From Beta vulgaris subsp. vulgaris (lineage: Eukaryota > Streptophyta > Magnoliopsida > Caryophyllales > Amaranthaceae), in the NCBI RefSeq assembly GCF_026745355.1, contig NC_079205.1, forward strand, positions 41,764,682 to 41,828,681: 64,000 nt of DNA, read 5' to 3'. Position 1 is the first letter of the stretch; each line of letters begins with the position of its first letter. A model generated the notes under the pieces. It ran no database searches. It was not told the DNA's origin and worked only from the letters and a program-made list of their open reading frames with translations. This document shows positions 34,401 through 44,984 of the stretch, piece after piece. The position numbers were made by a program, and so were the translations under genes.

Positions 34401-37400
34401 ATGAAACCCTAGTAACCAAAACTTGATAATGGTCTTTTCATGTTGAATTGGTCGTTATCTCAATGCTATAGATCCTTTATTTGGAATAGACACAATGTAA
34501 AGTCTTTCAAAGCATTATGTTGTAGGAATTTATTTCATTTTAAATTATTACCAATGCAGTATAATTGAAAAAGCTCGTGCTGCATTGGAAGTTCTGAGAG
34601 AAGTCCTGGATGCAGTCAATGCTCAAAATCCTGAGGTACTTCTGAACTCATTTGGTTTAGGTTGGTGTTATTTTGTCATGCAGATGCTGCAATGGCTTTA
34701 TTTATATGCATGTTGTATGCTACATCAAGCAGAGCTTTTCTTCAACTTTTACGAGGATTATATGTAATAGAAGATATGTCTAGTTCTTTTGGTAGTTGCT
34801 ACATTGTGGCGTAGTGGCTGCAATATTGTCAACTTGGCTCAGCAAGCCCTGCGTCTATTTGGCAAACTCGGTTTGACCAAGCCTGATCAATAATGAGCTT
34901 CGAACTGAACAACGTACTTGGGCAGGCTAACCCACTTAGACTTTGATTATCATTTTTATGGTTTTCCCATTTCCTATGTTCATTTCTATAGTTCATGCTA
35001 TAACCCATAACAAGTGCAAAAATTGTGAGTAAGTTTGTCATATCTTGGTTGAGATAAATTGATTGGCATTACCTTCTGGTAGAAGTAAGTTTGACATGAA
35101 TTGGGACCATAACACCTAGTTAATGGGCAAACGTCTTGACAACTTGGCTTTGGTTGATGGACATGGGTCACTAACTCACTATAGAGTTGGAACTGCATAC
35201 CATTTCTTGCCTATTTAGCATTATTGATTGCTTGTTTGCGATGTTCAACATGCTTTCCTCTTGTTTTCCTTAGTGAAATCACCAAATTGTAAGCATATTT
35301 TTATTGTCTAAGTGGGATGAGCGCGGGTTCGACTACCTCATTGTAAAAGAGTTTTTAGTTAGAAATTCGTTTTGTAAAAGAAGTGGCCAACAAGTCTTTA
35401 AAGGAAGATTCATAAACCTAGTTGATTTTTGGGAAACCATTGGACATCTTAGGGACTTATCCAATATAGATTTTCCTGTCATGAATTCATAATTGGTCAA
35501 TGAACTAAAGATTGAGCTGGGGAGTGAGGGTACGAATGTGATCAGGAATCAAATCCGGCCATTGTTAGCCTCTACTTAATACGATTCATCCGTAGTTTTA
35601 TTCAAATAAACAACCAAATAATATGTTCATGCATTCTAAAACTTAATCTATGTTGGTTTATTGAACAAGCAAAAGACTAACTTTTGTGATATGTTCCTTA
35701 AGCATACAAATTACTAGGTTCCTAATCCAGTTGTCCAGATTAGCTGACTTTAATGTTGGAACTTCTATTTAGATCTTTGATTAGCAAAAATAAACATACG
35801 AAGTGATGAATGTGAATATGTGATAAACACATAAGCATGAATTTAATATATGAATTATATAATAAAGGAAAAGAGATTAGGAAAATAATATACAAGAAGA
35901 CATGATTTGTTTAATGATCTCCATCGTGAATATAGTAATTTCAGAGTATTAAATTGGAATTGAAAGATTGAGGACCCTTAAGGACTATACCTTTATCGCC
36001 TAGGTTGGATTGTACGGACGTTGGAGGAATCAATCTTTAGCCTTGAAAATTTGAGTTCTTGAATGAAGGAAGAAGAATATTTTTGGTTGAATGTGTTTGA
36101 GAGAGTTTTTGAGAGGTTTTGATGTTTAGATATAATTGTTTAGATACTTTGTTATATGTCAAGTCCGTTTGAAAACGGGTATTTGTAGTGAAAAATACGA
36201 TTAGAATTCAGAAAACAGAAGCTACGGATAAAAAAGTAGCTTGCTTTCCGTGCAGTGCGCTTACCGTGTCAGTTATTTTCTGGGGTAGAAGGGACAAGTA
36301 GATCTACCACTTGAAATCTCAAAAGGACACTTCACTTTGATCCTAAGATGTGGCTTTCCAATAAATATAATGGAAGTGAAGAACATCAACTTGTTTAAAG
36401 GGTTAGGCCACTCTTTTAGCATAAAGACTTGAAAGGAAAACTCATGAAGAAATATTCAGATCTCTAGAAGAATTCTACTATCGAAAATTTTTCTTAACAA
36501 AATCTTGTCCCTCAAATTATAGACTGTAATTCTTGGAAATCTGCAAACAATCTAACAAAAGGGGAATCAAGCACTTCATGCCAGTTATGATGTACTGTGT
36601 TAAAAGTCTTACATACCTGTGTTAGATGCTGGACACACTAATGAGTGAAGGATTATTTTTTATTTGGAGACCTTTTTTATTTATCAAGAGCAACAAATTT
36701 GTAACAAAAACAAATGTAAAAAGAGATGGAAAGAGGAGTAAGAATAACAAGAGCTAGCAAACAATGTGAAAAGCACATGCAAAAGTCTCTTAAAATCAGG
36801 AATATGTTTCATGAATGTTTTGCTCTCGCACCTGGGTAGTGGGTACTATGTTAGGAGTGAGGACAGTGTCCTCTATCTGAAATACTGAGTTTAGACTCTT
36901 GATGATATGAACGTGAAATTCATATCTGTGTCTGAGTAATATGGATGATGCACAAACTTGGTTTCCAGCTACTGAATTATTGTTGTCTTTGATGCCAATG
37001 TTACTTTATCAACCAGTTGGGGGGACGAAGGGAAGGTTCCTACTTTTGTTTCCTAGGGTGGAAGACAAAACTCACATGTTTTTAGCACGGTTCTTTCCGC
37101 CTGTTCCCTTCAACTCCGAGCTGTAACATTCCACGAACTGTTTCTCTGACTGTTCTTTCACTTATACTTTGGCAAGATACAGGCTTTTAAAGATAATGTA
37201 TCTGTTTATCTTGTATGACATATTTGTCTAATGTAGAATGTATAGGTAAGTGTCTGTGTCCTTGGAAATTTTCTGTCATGGAGCATCTATTCCCTTTTGA
37301 CTTTCTTAGATTTCTGTGTCTTGAGCTCGACGATTTTGCGTCTGTTATCATCTGATAGACCAAATTAATTTACATATCCTGCAAATAAATAAATTAAAAT

Positions 37401-40400
37401 TGATGAAAAAAGCCAGTAAATCGATATGTAACGTTTACATGTCTTAGCATGTTTCTTATGTCATTAACAACTTAATCAATTGGGGAATGATGATGCAGAT
37501 GATTTGTTCTTGCCTACGTAAGTGCTGCATGAACCTAGTCTGACAGACTTTATATTTTGCCTGTTGATTCTCTTTTAGGCGGCAAAGGATGAGTTCACAC
37601 TGGATCTTGTGGAGCAATGCTCATTCCAAAAAGATAGAGTGATGCACCTTGTGATGTCTTCCAGGTAATAATTAAAAGAAAGAAAAGGTTACTTCTGGTT
37701 TTCAATATTTCATTGTGTGCTCTCTTCACAAAGACACCGTCTCATTAAAACAAAATACTGATGTCAATTGTTAGAATGAAGTTAGGATTAGGATTCACAG
37801 ATAGACTGTAGATTTCATGTTCTGTTTTCAACTGACGCAGTTATTAGATTTACTGATCTGTGGCCTTTTTTTCTTTTCTTTTTCTCCCTTCTTTCTCTCA
37901 AAAGTAGTAATGAACTTTTCTTACTGTCGATGGTATTTCTCTACTAGATAAAACACCTTCCAGTGCCACATCTATGACTAATTTGTTAGGCTATTCTAGA
38001 GACATGGGTGATGGGTGACAAAACAATGGTGATATTGAGCTCAACTTTTGTGTATCATAAATTTATACCGAGAGGTGAACCCATCTAAGATCACTGTCAA
38101 CCTAATGAATCATGCATGAATGTGTCATATAATTGAGAGGTGACTATATGCGCACAATAAAGTACCTGGTTCTATGCTGCCAGCTAGCAATAATCTCAAA
38201 CAGGGATATCTAAATTTGATGATAAGTCAAGGTTTTCTTGCTGTAAATCCAGCGGGCAATATTCCTTTCATTTCCACCTTCAATTGCCTCAAAATTACCT
38301 TTCCTCTGCCGTTCTTTCTTTCCCGGCCACCATTACATCTATAGCCTTACCAAGTAGAACTGACAAACATCAAGGCGAGCAATAATTCTGAGAGAGACTA
38401 CTGAAGGATACATAACTTTATTTTTAAAACAAATTCTTTATTTTATTTCTTTGAACAATATTTAAAGAACTTGGTTCTGCTCCACTGATATGTCGTCTTT
38501 CTCGGGAAGCACTGATTACTTACAAAATGACCCCCTCTTGATATCCTCTCGCTAGTAACTGCTCCTCCTTTAAATCAGGCTATAAGAGGAGCCCGAGCCA
38601 ATTTGTCTGTGTAATTTTACCTCTAAAGCTATTGCAGCAGTTCTTAATGGAATTATGGAAATGCTATTTCCATTATCATGCCTGGCAAAAAGTTATTAAC
38701 CATGGAAGTTGATCATTTCCTTTGCGGACCAACTCCAACTCTCCCACTATTTGAAGGGTTTCCTTCTCCTATTGAGTTCTAAGCATTAGGAATTAACAGC
38801 ATAGGTCCCCCATGTGTCTTTCCCCAAATCCACAGTACCGCTTCATGTACAGTTTCTCTACGTTACCAAAAGGTTCTGCATTCGTCCTCAAGTGCCTGTG
38901 TCAGATCTTCTACACTCTGACATGGGTGTGAGTACTGAGTACTTTGACACTTCCTTTTTGGGCTTAAATCATGAAAAATTATCATAAATCAGCCGAGTCG
39001 TTGCTTGGAGCCATGGACAAATACCCTAGTCCAAGTAACGTAGGTTTTAACATGGATGATTTTATCATTATCAGATTTAGAAATTGAACTTTAAAACATG
39101 ATATCTATACTAATATATTAAAAGGCGTGCGTAAACCAGGAACGGTGCCACGTGGCGCTCTCCCTAGGGAGTTTTAGATCATGTAATCCATGTACAATAA
39201 AAAAAATAGAAATTGCATAGTATAGGTTTTGATCCCGTGACCTCAAGTTCATGTACTAAAGTTTTAACCACTAGACCAAGTAGTATTTAGTGTGATCATA
39301 TCAAAGTACAATATTAATGAATGAAAATTTTCTTACCCGGGGCATAGCCCGGGCCTAATAACTAGTTAATACCTAAAATGTCGTGCAAAAAGACCAGTAT
39401 TGAGCTGCACTTCATGCTTGACTGCTCCAGCTACTTGAAATCTTGCAAACCGGTCAAAACATTTTTTGAGTGCCAATACTATAAGTAAAATTCATGTAAT
39501 TGCATCACTACCCATCCACTCCACTTATATGTTAGTTGATGACCAATGAGTCCTTTCTGCATATGCAAAGTTGAAACCTCCAGAGCCATACAGTGATAGT
39601 GAGCTGCAATGCTGCACTACCTCAAAAGACAAACTACTTTATAACAACTGCGATGCTTTGTTTTTAATCCTATCCTCTTTTCCCCCTCATGCTGCTGTAA
39701 TGGAGAAAATTGAAAATTATTGATGCATTGTTTATTGTAGTCCCCTTGTTTAAGATAAACTTCTTGGTTTCTTTCTTCATGGAAAGGTACTGATGCTATA
39801 GCATGCTTTTTTGCTTCACACCTTTGTCTCTAGAGATCATGTACTTATCCAAAGAACAATAGTTGAAGAGGGACATTGATTTTACAAGAAAAAGAAAGGG
39901 CCTTTTTGAGTTAGACAGAGAAAGTATGAGAAAACCTGGTATTAATAGAAGAGTGCAATTTGAGAGCTCTTAAATGATTTACATCTAATAGCTCATGATA
40001 TCAACCATGTCCATGTTTTCTTTTTCAGAGACGAGAAACTCGTCTCTCAGGCTATAGAGTTGAACGAGCAGCTCGACAGGGTTTTAGCAAGGCATGCAGC
40101 ACTCCTTTCGCATGGGCCTGCAACAACAGCTAATAATTCTCTTGAGCTTCCAGAGCAGCCCACTCCAACATTGAACAATAATAATCACATGGGTGATGCC
40201 ACTTGGGTACCAAACCATAATAATTATGTGGGTAAGGGCACTTGGGCATCAAATCATACTCGTCAACCCACATCATCACCAAATCATATCAATCGTACTG
40301 ACCGTGAAGAAACAGATGAAGAAGAAGAGGCAGCACAGCTTTCGCATAGGTGCGTACCTAAGCAGTATATATTACGTTCCTCTATCCTTAGTGGTCTTTG

Positions 40401-40779
40401 AATTTGTATTTTTGTGCTGACTGCTGACTCTAAAACCTAACTTAGGATTCGGAAAGGAAAAGCTCTTGTGAGGCCTGAAGATGAAGAAAGCACAGAAGAG
40501 AGACCCTTTGGATTGCTTGGGTCTTCCATTCCAAAAGAAAATTTGCATCGTCCTCTCATACGGCCTTTAACTCTTAAGTCACCCTCCCCTGAAAAGACTG
40601 AACCACCTGCAGCTACTCTAATACCACCTCCACCTGCTAAACATGTTGAGAGGGAAAAATTCTTCCAGGAGAAGAAGGGAGACGGTGCTGCTTTGTCAGG
40701 CCACATGAGGAGCCTTTCATTACATAGTCGCAATGCTAGTGGTAGCTCTTACACTGGGAGCATAGGTTCTTGTGAATGA
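27283..40779 (+). CDS. TOL5: TOM1-like protein (VHS + GAT domains), TOL5-like
   Basis: The product is a plant TOM1-like adaptor. In the family these proteins bind ubiquitinated membrane cargo and pass it to the ESCRT machinery for vacuolar breakdown. Coding exons: 27283-27386, 29726-29804, 29984-30082, 30204-30317, 33256-33410, 34560-34635, 37579-37664, 40029-40349 and 40446-40779. All have GT/AG borders and matching phases, giving 455 codons plus TGA. The VHS domain occupies about residues 5-137 ([55 protein letters not shown]). The GAT domain is about 184-265 ([45 protein letters not shown]). The tail is Asn/Pro/Ser-rich with an acidic DEEEE stretch near 335. Sequence resembles Arabidopsis TOL5 most. 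The start could be either of two adjacent ATGs; in-frame stops lie upstream. Long introns (up to 2.9 kb) are filled with transposons. Confidence 0.93.
28455..28582. repeat. (TA)n, (CA)n and CCCACG minisatellite in intron 1
   Basis: A TA microsatellite (about 28460-28520) passes into ACACAC and CGCGCG and then five or six head-to-tail copies of a 6-bp CCCACG unit (about 28549-28580). It lies in coding intron 1 of the TOL5-like gene. The open frame read through it on the minus strand is an artefact. Confidence 0.9.
28583..29050. mobile_element. Repeat element flanked by TA microsatellites (first)
   Basis: AATGAGAACTAAG at 28618-28630 is repeated in inverse as CTTAGTTCTCATT at about 29034-29047. 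The segment is bounded by the simple-repeat tract on the left and by (TA)n at about 29050-29067 on the right. It resembles microsatellite-targeting non-autonomous elements; no target duplication can be defined within TA repeats. Confidence 0.45.
29068..29400. mobile_element. Repeat element flanked by TA microsatellites (second)
   Basis: It begins GGCAAGATCACATGAGAAAA next to (TA)n and ends GCATTCTCACATGAACTTAA before a CT/TA simple repeat (29388-29412). The ends are inverted around CACATGAGAA / TTCTCACATG. The interior repeats CATTAGAGTCACA and TTGGAGTCAC several times. It lies in intron 1 and carries no gene. Confidence 0.5.
32037..32473. mobile_element. Non-autonomous hAT element, 437 bp, in intron 4
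   Basis: It starts CAGGGAATTAAAA and ends TTTTTTTTCCCTG and is flanked by a perfect 8-bp target duplication GATAGAAA (32029-32036 and 32474-32481). The interior is GC-richer than the intron and rich in CCGTTCC, CGTTACGG and CCGCGAA motifs in both orientations. It belongs to a different hAT family from the TAGGGGTGT elements. Confidence 0.93.
32841..33262 (+). repeat. Tandem duplication including the exon 5 splice acceptor
   Basis: Two diverged copies (about 32841-33069 and 33070-33262) share AGTGACT, ACAAGTTGA, GTGAA, TTTCAGATGTTTTCTTTTTTG, CTTGCTCCCA, TGTAAGATCTTTT, GTAGTTTAATTGATAATATC and GATTGCTTCTGTTTATT. The second copy contains the real acceptor of exon 5 (AG at 33254-33255). The first contains a matching decoy (AG at 33064-33065). 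Use of the decoy leads quickly to an in-frame TGA. Confidence 0.82.
33604..33860. mobile_element. Stowaway (Tc1/mariner-type) MITE, 257 bp, in intron 5
   Basis: The element has CTTCCTCCGTTTC at the left end and the complement AAACAAAGGAAG at the right, inverted over about 27 bp with few mismatches (including TGCATC on both arms). It is flanked by TA dinucleotides at 33602-33603 and 33861-33862. This is the Stowaway signature. Confidence 0.92.
34116..34395 (+). mobile_element. Solo LTR, 280 bp, in intron 5
   Basis: The segment starts TGTTATGCG and ends TGTATCACA (TG/CA) and is flanked by a perfect 5-bp target duplication ACTTA (34111-34115 and 34396-34400). A TATA-like box (CTCTATAAATATAAG, about 34198-34212) supports a plus-strand LTR promoter. 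It is probably a copia-type LTR. No internal element sequence remains. Confidence 0.85.
34636..37578 (+). other. Intron 6 of the TOL5-like gene, no element resolved
   Basis: This intron is 2943 bp. The stretch 35750-36480 has the look of retroelement LTR sequence (AT-rich with a GAGAGAGTTTTTGAGAGG tract), but I could not find terminal dinucleotides with a matching target duplication. Nothing else is recognised. Confidence 0.4.
39104..39365 (+). mobile_element. Short non-autonomous Helitron, 262 bp, in intron 7
   Basis: It starts TCTATACTAATATATTAAAA and ends in CTAG (39362-39365), preceded 9 nt earlier by a GC-rich hairpin (CCCGGG at 39336-39341 with CCCGGG at 39348-39353). It is inserted exactly between A (39103) and T (39366), the Helitron target. 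The interior, read on the minus strand, has a tRNA-like pair of motifs (TGGTCTAGTGGTTAA and GGTCACGGGATCAA). There is no Rep/helicase gene. Confidence 0.92.
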
Positions 40780-41150
40780 AAGTAGACCACTCTTCTCTTA
40801 TTTATGATTTATCCGGCTTTTATTGGTTTGATATAGATTTCCATACCATTTGAAAGCAAAGTGATCTTTCATTGTTCTGGTTCTGGTTTGGTAGAGAGCA
40901 TCTAGTGTTACGTTTGAATATACAAGTATGTGTCAGTACCCCTGCTGGTGTTAGTGTTGTCGGCTTGTTTGGCTTCTAAGTTATTGGTCAATATAGATGT
41001 CAGGTTTTCTGTAGCAAAGCTGTTTTAGAATGAGTTTGTAAATGAGTTGTAATTTTATACTCGATTTGTGGCATATGTATATCTATACGTGAATTTAGCA
41101 ATGGCTTAGTGATCTACATGTGTATATGTTTTCTTCTTCATTATTGGATG
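40780..41150 (+). other. Probable 3' UTR of the TOL5-like gene
   Basis: The sequence after the TGA is T-rich with several plant-type polyadenylation-like stretches (for example around 41045-41100). The cleavage site cannot be placed. Confidence 0.4.
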
Positions 41151-42570
41151 GCATTTTGCTGATTTTTACTGTTTTAGATGTGGATATATCGGCTAATTAG
41201 TAGAGAGAAAAAGAAGTTGTGTTCTGTTTTGGGAGCATAGGTGGAGGATGTTTCCATTGCGCAATGGAAGGAAATAATTTATGGGTTAGAGGGAAGTGGG
41301 GTTACTTCTTTGGGGGTTGTAAAAACGCTCTACTAAATACTAATACTGAAGTATTTTCTGTTTGAGAGAGGTTTTGCCAACACGGTTTCTACTTTTAAGG
41401 AGGGAAACAAGGAGAAAGGGTAAGTGGTTAAAAGATGCTCTTATCTTGTTTAATAGCTACATTTGTAGGCGACTGATGCCCTAAGCTTCACTCTCTAACC
41501 CACTGATTTTCTCAAGGAATGAAGGGAGATCTACTTTGTTAAGAGTTGGATGGTCACCCTTTAGGGTATATTCTTTTCTTTAAGAAAAAAAATTCAGTCT
41601 ATTAAGATCACGAGTTTATCTAATGAGAGATCGCCTACTTTTAATGTAAAATCAGGCAACATTTCAGGTCCAATAACAATAAGAGAATGAATCACCTTTC
41701 TAAATATAGTGAATAGTTTGATTTATTTAGTAATCATTTTCATTCATTTTTTTGATCACTTTTTAAATCCACTTAGCAACTATTTTAATGCATTCAGTGA
41801 CTAGTTTAATCCATTCATTTAGACTGTTGGGTTATTATGTAACATTATTTGTTGTAGTTTGAGATTCAGAGAGAAACAAAGGAAGGAGTAGAGAATGACG
41901 ACTGGTTTGTACGAGATGTCTGGGAATCGTGTTGGGTTAGAGTACTATGAAATTGACATGGGTGAAAAAATGATAAGCAAAAGAAAAGAAAAGTAGAACT
42001 GTTTGACATCTGCGGACTTAGGTAACTAAATTAATCAACAAGAGTGAAAAACCTTGTTAATACTCAACATAAGCCCTCGACACCAAAGGGGTTTGTGTGG
42101 GTGGATTTTTGATACCAAAAGCCCGACGTGTAAAAAGAATGAAGTAAGGTAAAACAGGAGGTGTATATGTCGATAATGGAAGCAATTATGAGAGATTATG
42201 GGCCGCTGGGCGAAATTTTTAGATGCTTAAAGATTGTCATGCTTATAAGTATAATATTAAATCAAATCAAACCCAATTTAGTTCTATTCTCTCTCCTCCA
42301 CGTGATCCATAGGGTCCAAGAGATATGGATAACCCAAGTCTCTTCAACCCACCAACTTTTATTCCTGATTCTGAAGAATCCTTAACACCCATGTTTTTCC
42401 AAGGAGTAGAGGAGTTGTTTGTCCCAAGAGTGTTCTCGGGAAAGCCCTTACGACGCTTAAGTCAGTGATGGGTTAGAGAGAGAAAGTAAACAAGTCTAAA
42501 GAGAGATGCTCTGGTTGAGTTAGGTGAGAATTGAATACTTGTTCATTGATGAGACTGTTGGTATTTCTAG
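41151..42570. other. Intergenic DNA, nothing recognised
   Basis: AT-rich DNA with low-complexity and short repeats (CATTCA/ATTCATTT near 41740-41820). No gene, transposon end or RNA gene is supported. Confidence 0.4.
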
Positions 42571-43529
42571 TGTTGGGAATCTCCCAGACAGGAAACCCTT
42601 TTGGGGAGCATCCCAATACCTAGGAAAGTCATCACCTTTTTAAGGTAAAGCTGCTTTGTTCCCTAAAAGCTGATGAATCTCCTTTGACATATAGGGCCTA
42701 GGCATTGAAATAAGTGCATTCTGATATTTATTGGACCAGGCCATAGGCCCAAACAATTAGCCACACGCCAAATAATCGGAGACGGACTTTCAATCTAGGA
42801 TGCGTTTTATTGGCGAGATTTTCGTGAACTTATTTTGCTTCGGGCCCCCGACCCGCAAATGTCACTTCCCGACTTGGTTGGGGGAGACTTTCCTTCCACA
42901 CCCCGAGAGGGCCCTGCCATATACCTGCTAACCCCGACTATTCTTAGGGCCGTAGGCGGTAATCCCGACTGAGTAATTTCCAATCCGCTTGGTCATGCTG
43001 GAACCCTGACCCTAGGGTAGGCTTCCATGAAGGGTCCCGACTCGAATTGGTCGAGCACAAGTATGGTAGAACTTTTCCTGGCATGATCGAGACTATGGGG
43101 GCCTTTTTAGATATGACCCTGAGTGTCATTTAGCATTCGGGACGATGCCGACTAGGGGGATGAATGCGTAGGGATAGGTTGGAGCCCGACTGAGTGATCC
43201 CGAGTAGGCCTCAACCCTGACATAGCGATCCGTGATTCCTGGCCTTATGGAGGTTCGCTCGGCCACGTACTTGTCGAGATGATCCCGAGGGGGTCTTTGG
43301 GGTGCAAAGATTTTATCCAGCAGGGTCCCTATCCTGGGGTGGTTCAGGCGCTATAATATCAAACTGACCCCAAGAAGGATCTCGTTCTACTCGGATGCTC
43401 CTCGGTTTTCCCTAGTGTATGACTCGGGGGCTTGAGAATTTTTCTATGGGAGCTTTAGGGTTTATTGCCAAAATCCCGACTCGGGCCTGAACATATTTAT
43501 CCAAGTGAGGGGCTCCTTTGATTGACTGA

Positions 43530-44240
43530 GGCCTAGCGACCAACTCGGGGATTCATGAGCCCTTCTCTTGAGATCCCGAGTTGGTCATGAGTGTACTTAG
43601 CTATTTTTTAGCTAAGTGTAGAGCCCCTTGGGTTGACCAGGAGGTAATGAACCCAACTCGGAGGCTAATGAGCCCTTCCCTTGGGATCCCAAATTGGTCA
43701 TGGATGTGCTTAGCTATTTTTTAGCTAAGTGTTGAGCCCCTTGGATTGACCAAGAGGGGATGGCCCAACTCGGGGGATAATGAGCCCTTCCCTTGGGATC
43801 CCGAGTTGGTCATGAATGTGCTTAGCTATTTTTTTTTTATCCTAAGTGTTGCGCCCCTTGGATTGGCCAAGAGGGGATGACCCAACTCAGAGGCTAATGA
43901 GCCCTTCCCCTGAGATCCCGAGTTGGTCATGAATGTGCTTAGCTATTTTTTTAGCTAAGTATTGAGCCCCTTGGATTGACCAAGGTATAGTGCAACTCGA
44001 GGGTTTATGAACCCTTCCCTTAGGATCCCGAGTTGGTTATAGATGGACTTGACTATTTTCTAGCTAAGTATGGAGCCCCTTGGATTGACCAAGTGATGAG
44101 GGCCTAACTCGGTGGCTAAGGAGTCCTTCCTTTGGGATCCCGAGTTGGTTATGGTTGGAATTAGCTATTTTCTAGCTAAGTATGGAGCCCCTTGGATTGA
44201 CCAAGTGATGAGGGCCCAACTCGGGAAGAGTTGGAGATGG
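43530..44240. repeat. Tandem repeat, about 113-bp unit, six copies
   Basis: The landmark GAGCCCCTTGG recurs at 43621, 43734, 43851 (GCGCCCC), 43964, 44073 and 44185, a period of 109-117 bp. Each unit also carries GATCCCGAGTTGGT, TTAGCTATTTT, AGCTAAGT and CCAACTCG. It lies in the LTR-like part of the element that starts near 42571. Confidence 0.92.
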
Positions 44241-44691
44241 TCAAGATTTTTGGTTGGTGAAGAACAATGGATCGTTGAGTTCTGATTGTTGACTAGTTTC
44301 CTTTGACCGTTGACCTTTGACTATTAACTGCTTGTATTTGGGCCTTAAGCTCAATTGGGCTTTGTTCCATAGATGGTCTTTGGGCTCTTTCTCCTGTGAC
44401 CCAGACCTTTTAGGTCCCATTGAAATGGTCCAAAAGTTGTCGTGACGTGGAGGTTGAGAAAGCGACTACATATAGGGGAGAGAGAGAGATGATTTCATAC
44501 TTCAAATCATTTGCAATCTCTCTCTCTCTACAATCTCCTCTTTCTCTCTCTACACTTTTCCTTGTCCTTTCTGGTCCCGTGTCTTCCAAGTGTCCGCGTC
44601 AGTTCCGTTCCCGAGTGTGATTTTCGAGAAGGTACGCTTTTCCTTAGTATTAATCTTTTGTTTCTTATTTGATTTATACTAGATTCCTAGG

Positions 44692-44984
44692 ATGGATACG
44701 AGTCCCACCCCGCCGTTCCCGATTCCCCTCCTGTTAGGTTGTCTGAAGAGATTCGCGGGGTCGATGGGTATTTAGTTAGTACCAGAGTGCCGTGTGAGAA
44801 TCCTTCCCAGATCCCCGAGGCTGTCCCTTTGCCTAATCCCTCTGATTCGCTGAGTGAGGAAGATGAAGGAGTTGTTCCTGGTCCGTTTGAGGTTTCCTTA
44901 GCCCATAGACCATGTAGTTCTAGCTATCTTGATCGACTTCTTTCAGATAGGGTGGTTACGGTGTCCGAGGAGGCTGAGGATTAT
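44692..44984 (+). pseudogene. gag-like N-terminal fragment
   Basis: An ATG at 44692 opens a Pro/Ser-rich frame; a 1-nt shift near 44735 leads into the longer frame 44739-44984, which is acidic (SDSLSEEDEG). The position right after an LTR-like leader suggests the start of gag or of a gypsy-type first protein. It is cut off by the Athila-like LTR, and I do not recognise a specific domain. Confidence 0.45.

Larger units (their letters stand above)
42571..44984 (+). mobile_element. 5' part of an unclassified LTR retrotransposon
   Basis: A candidate LTR start, TGTTGGGAATC, lies at 42571. After CG-richer DNA full of CCCGACT-type motifs and a 113-bp array comes a leader with CT-rich tracts (44510-44570) and a gag-like start at 44692. 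The element is cut at 44984 by the Athila-like element, and its remainder would be beyond the right edge of the window. The 3' limit of its LTR and its primer site are not clear. Confidence 0.5.

Noticed and set aside
35750..36480. Possible LTR in intron 6
   Set aside because: No pair of TG/CA ends with a matching 5-bp duplication could be found.
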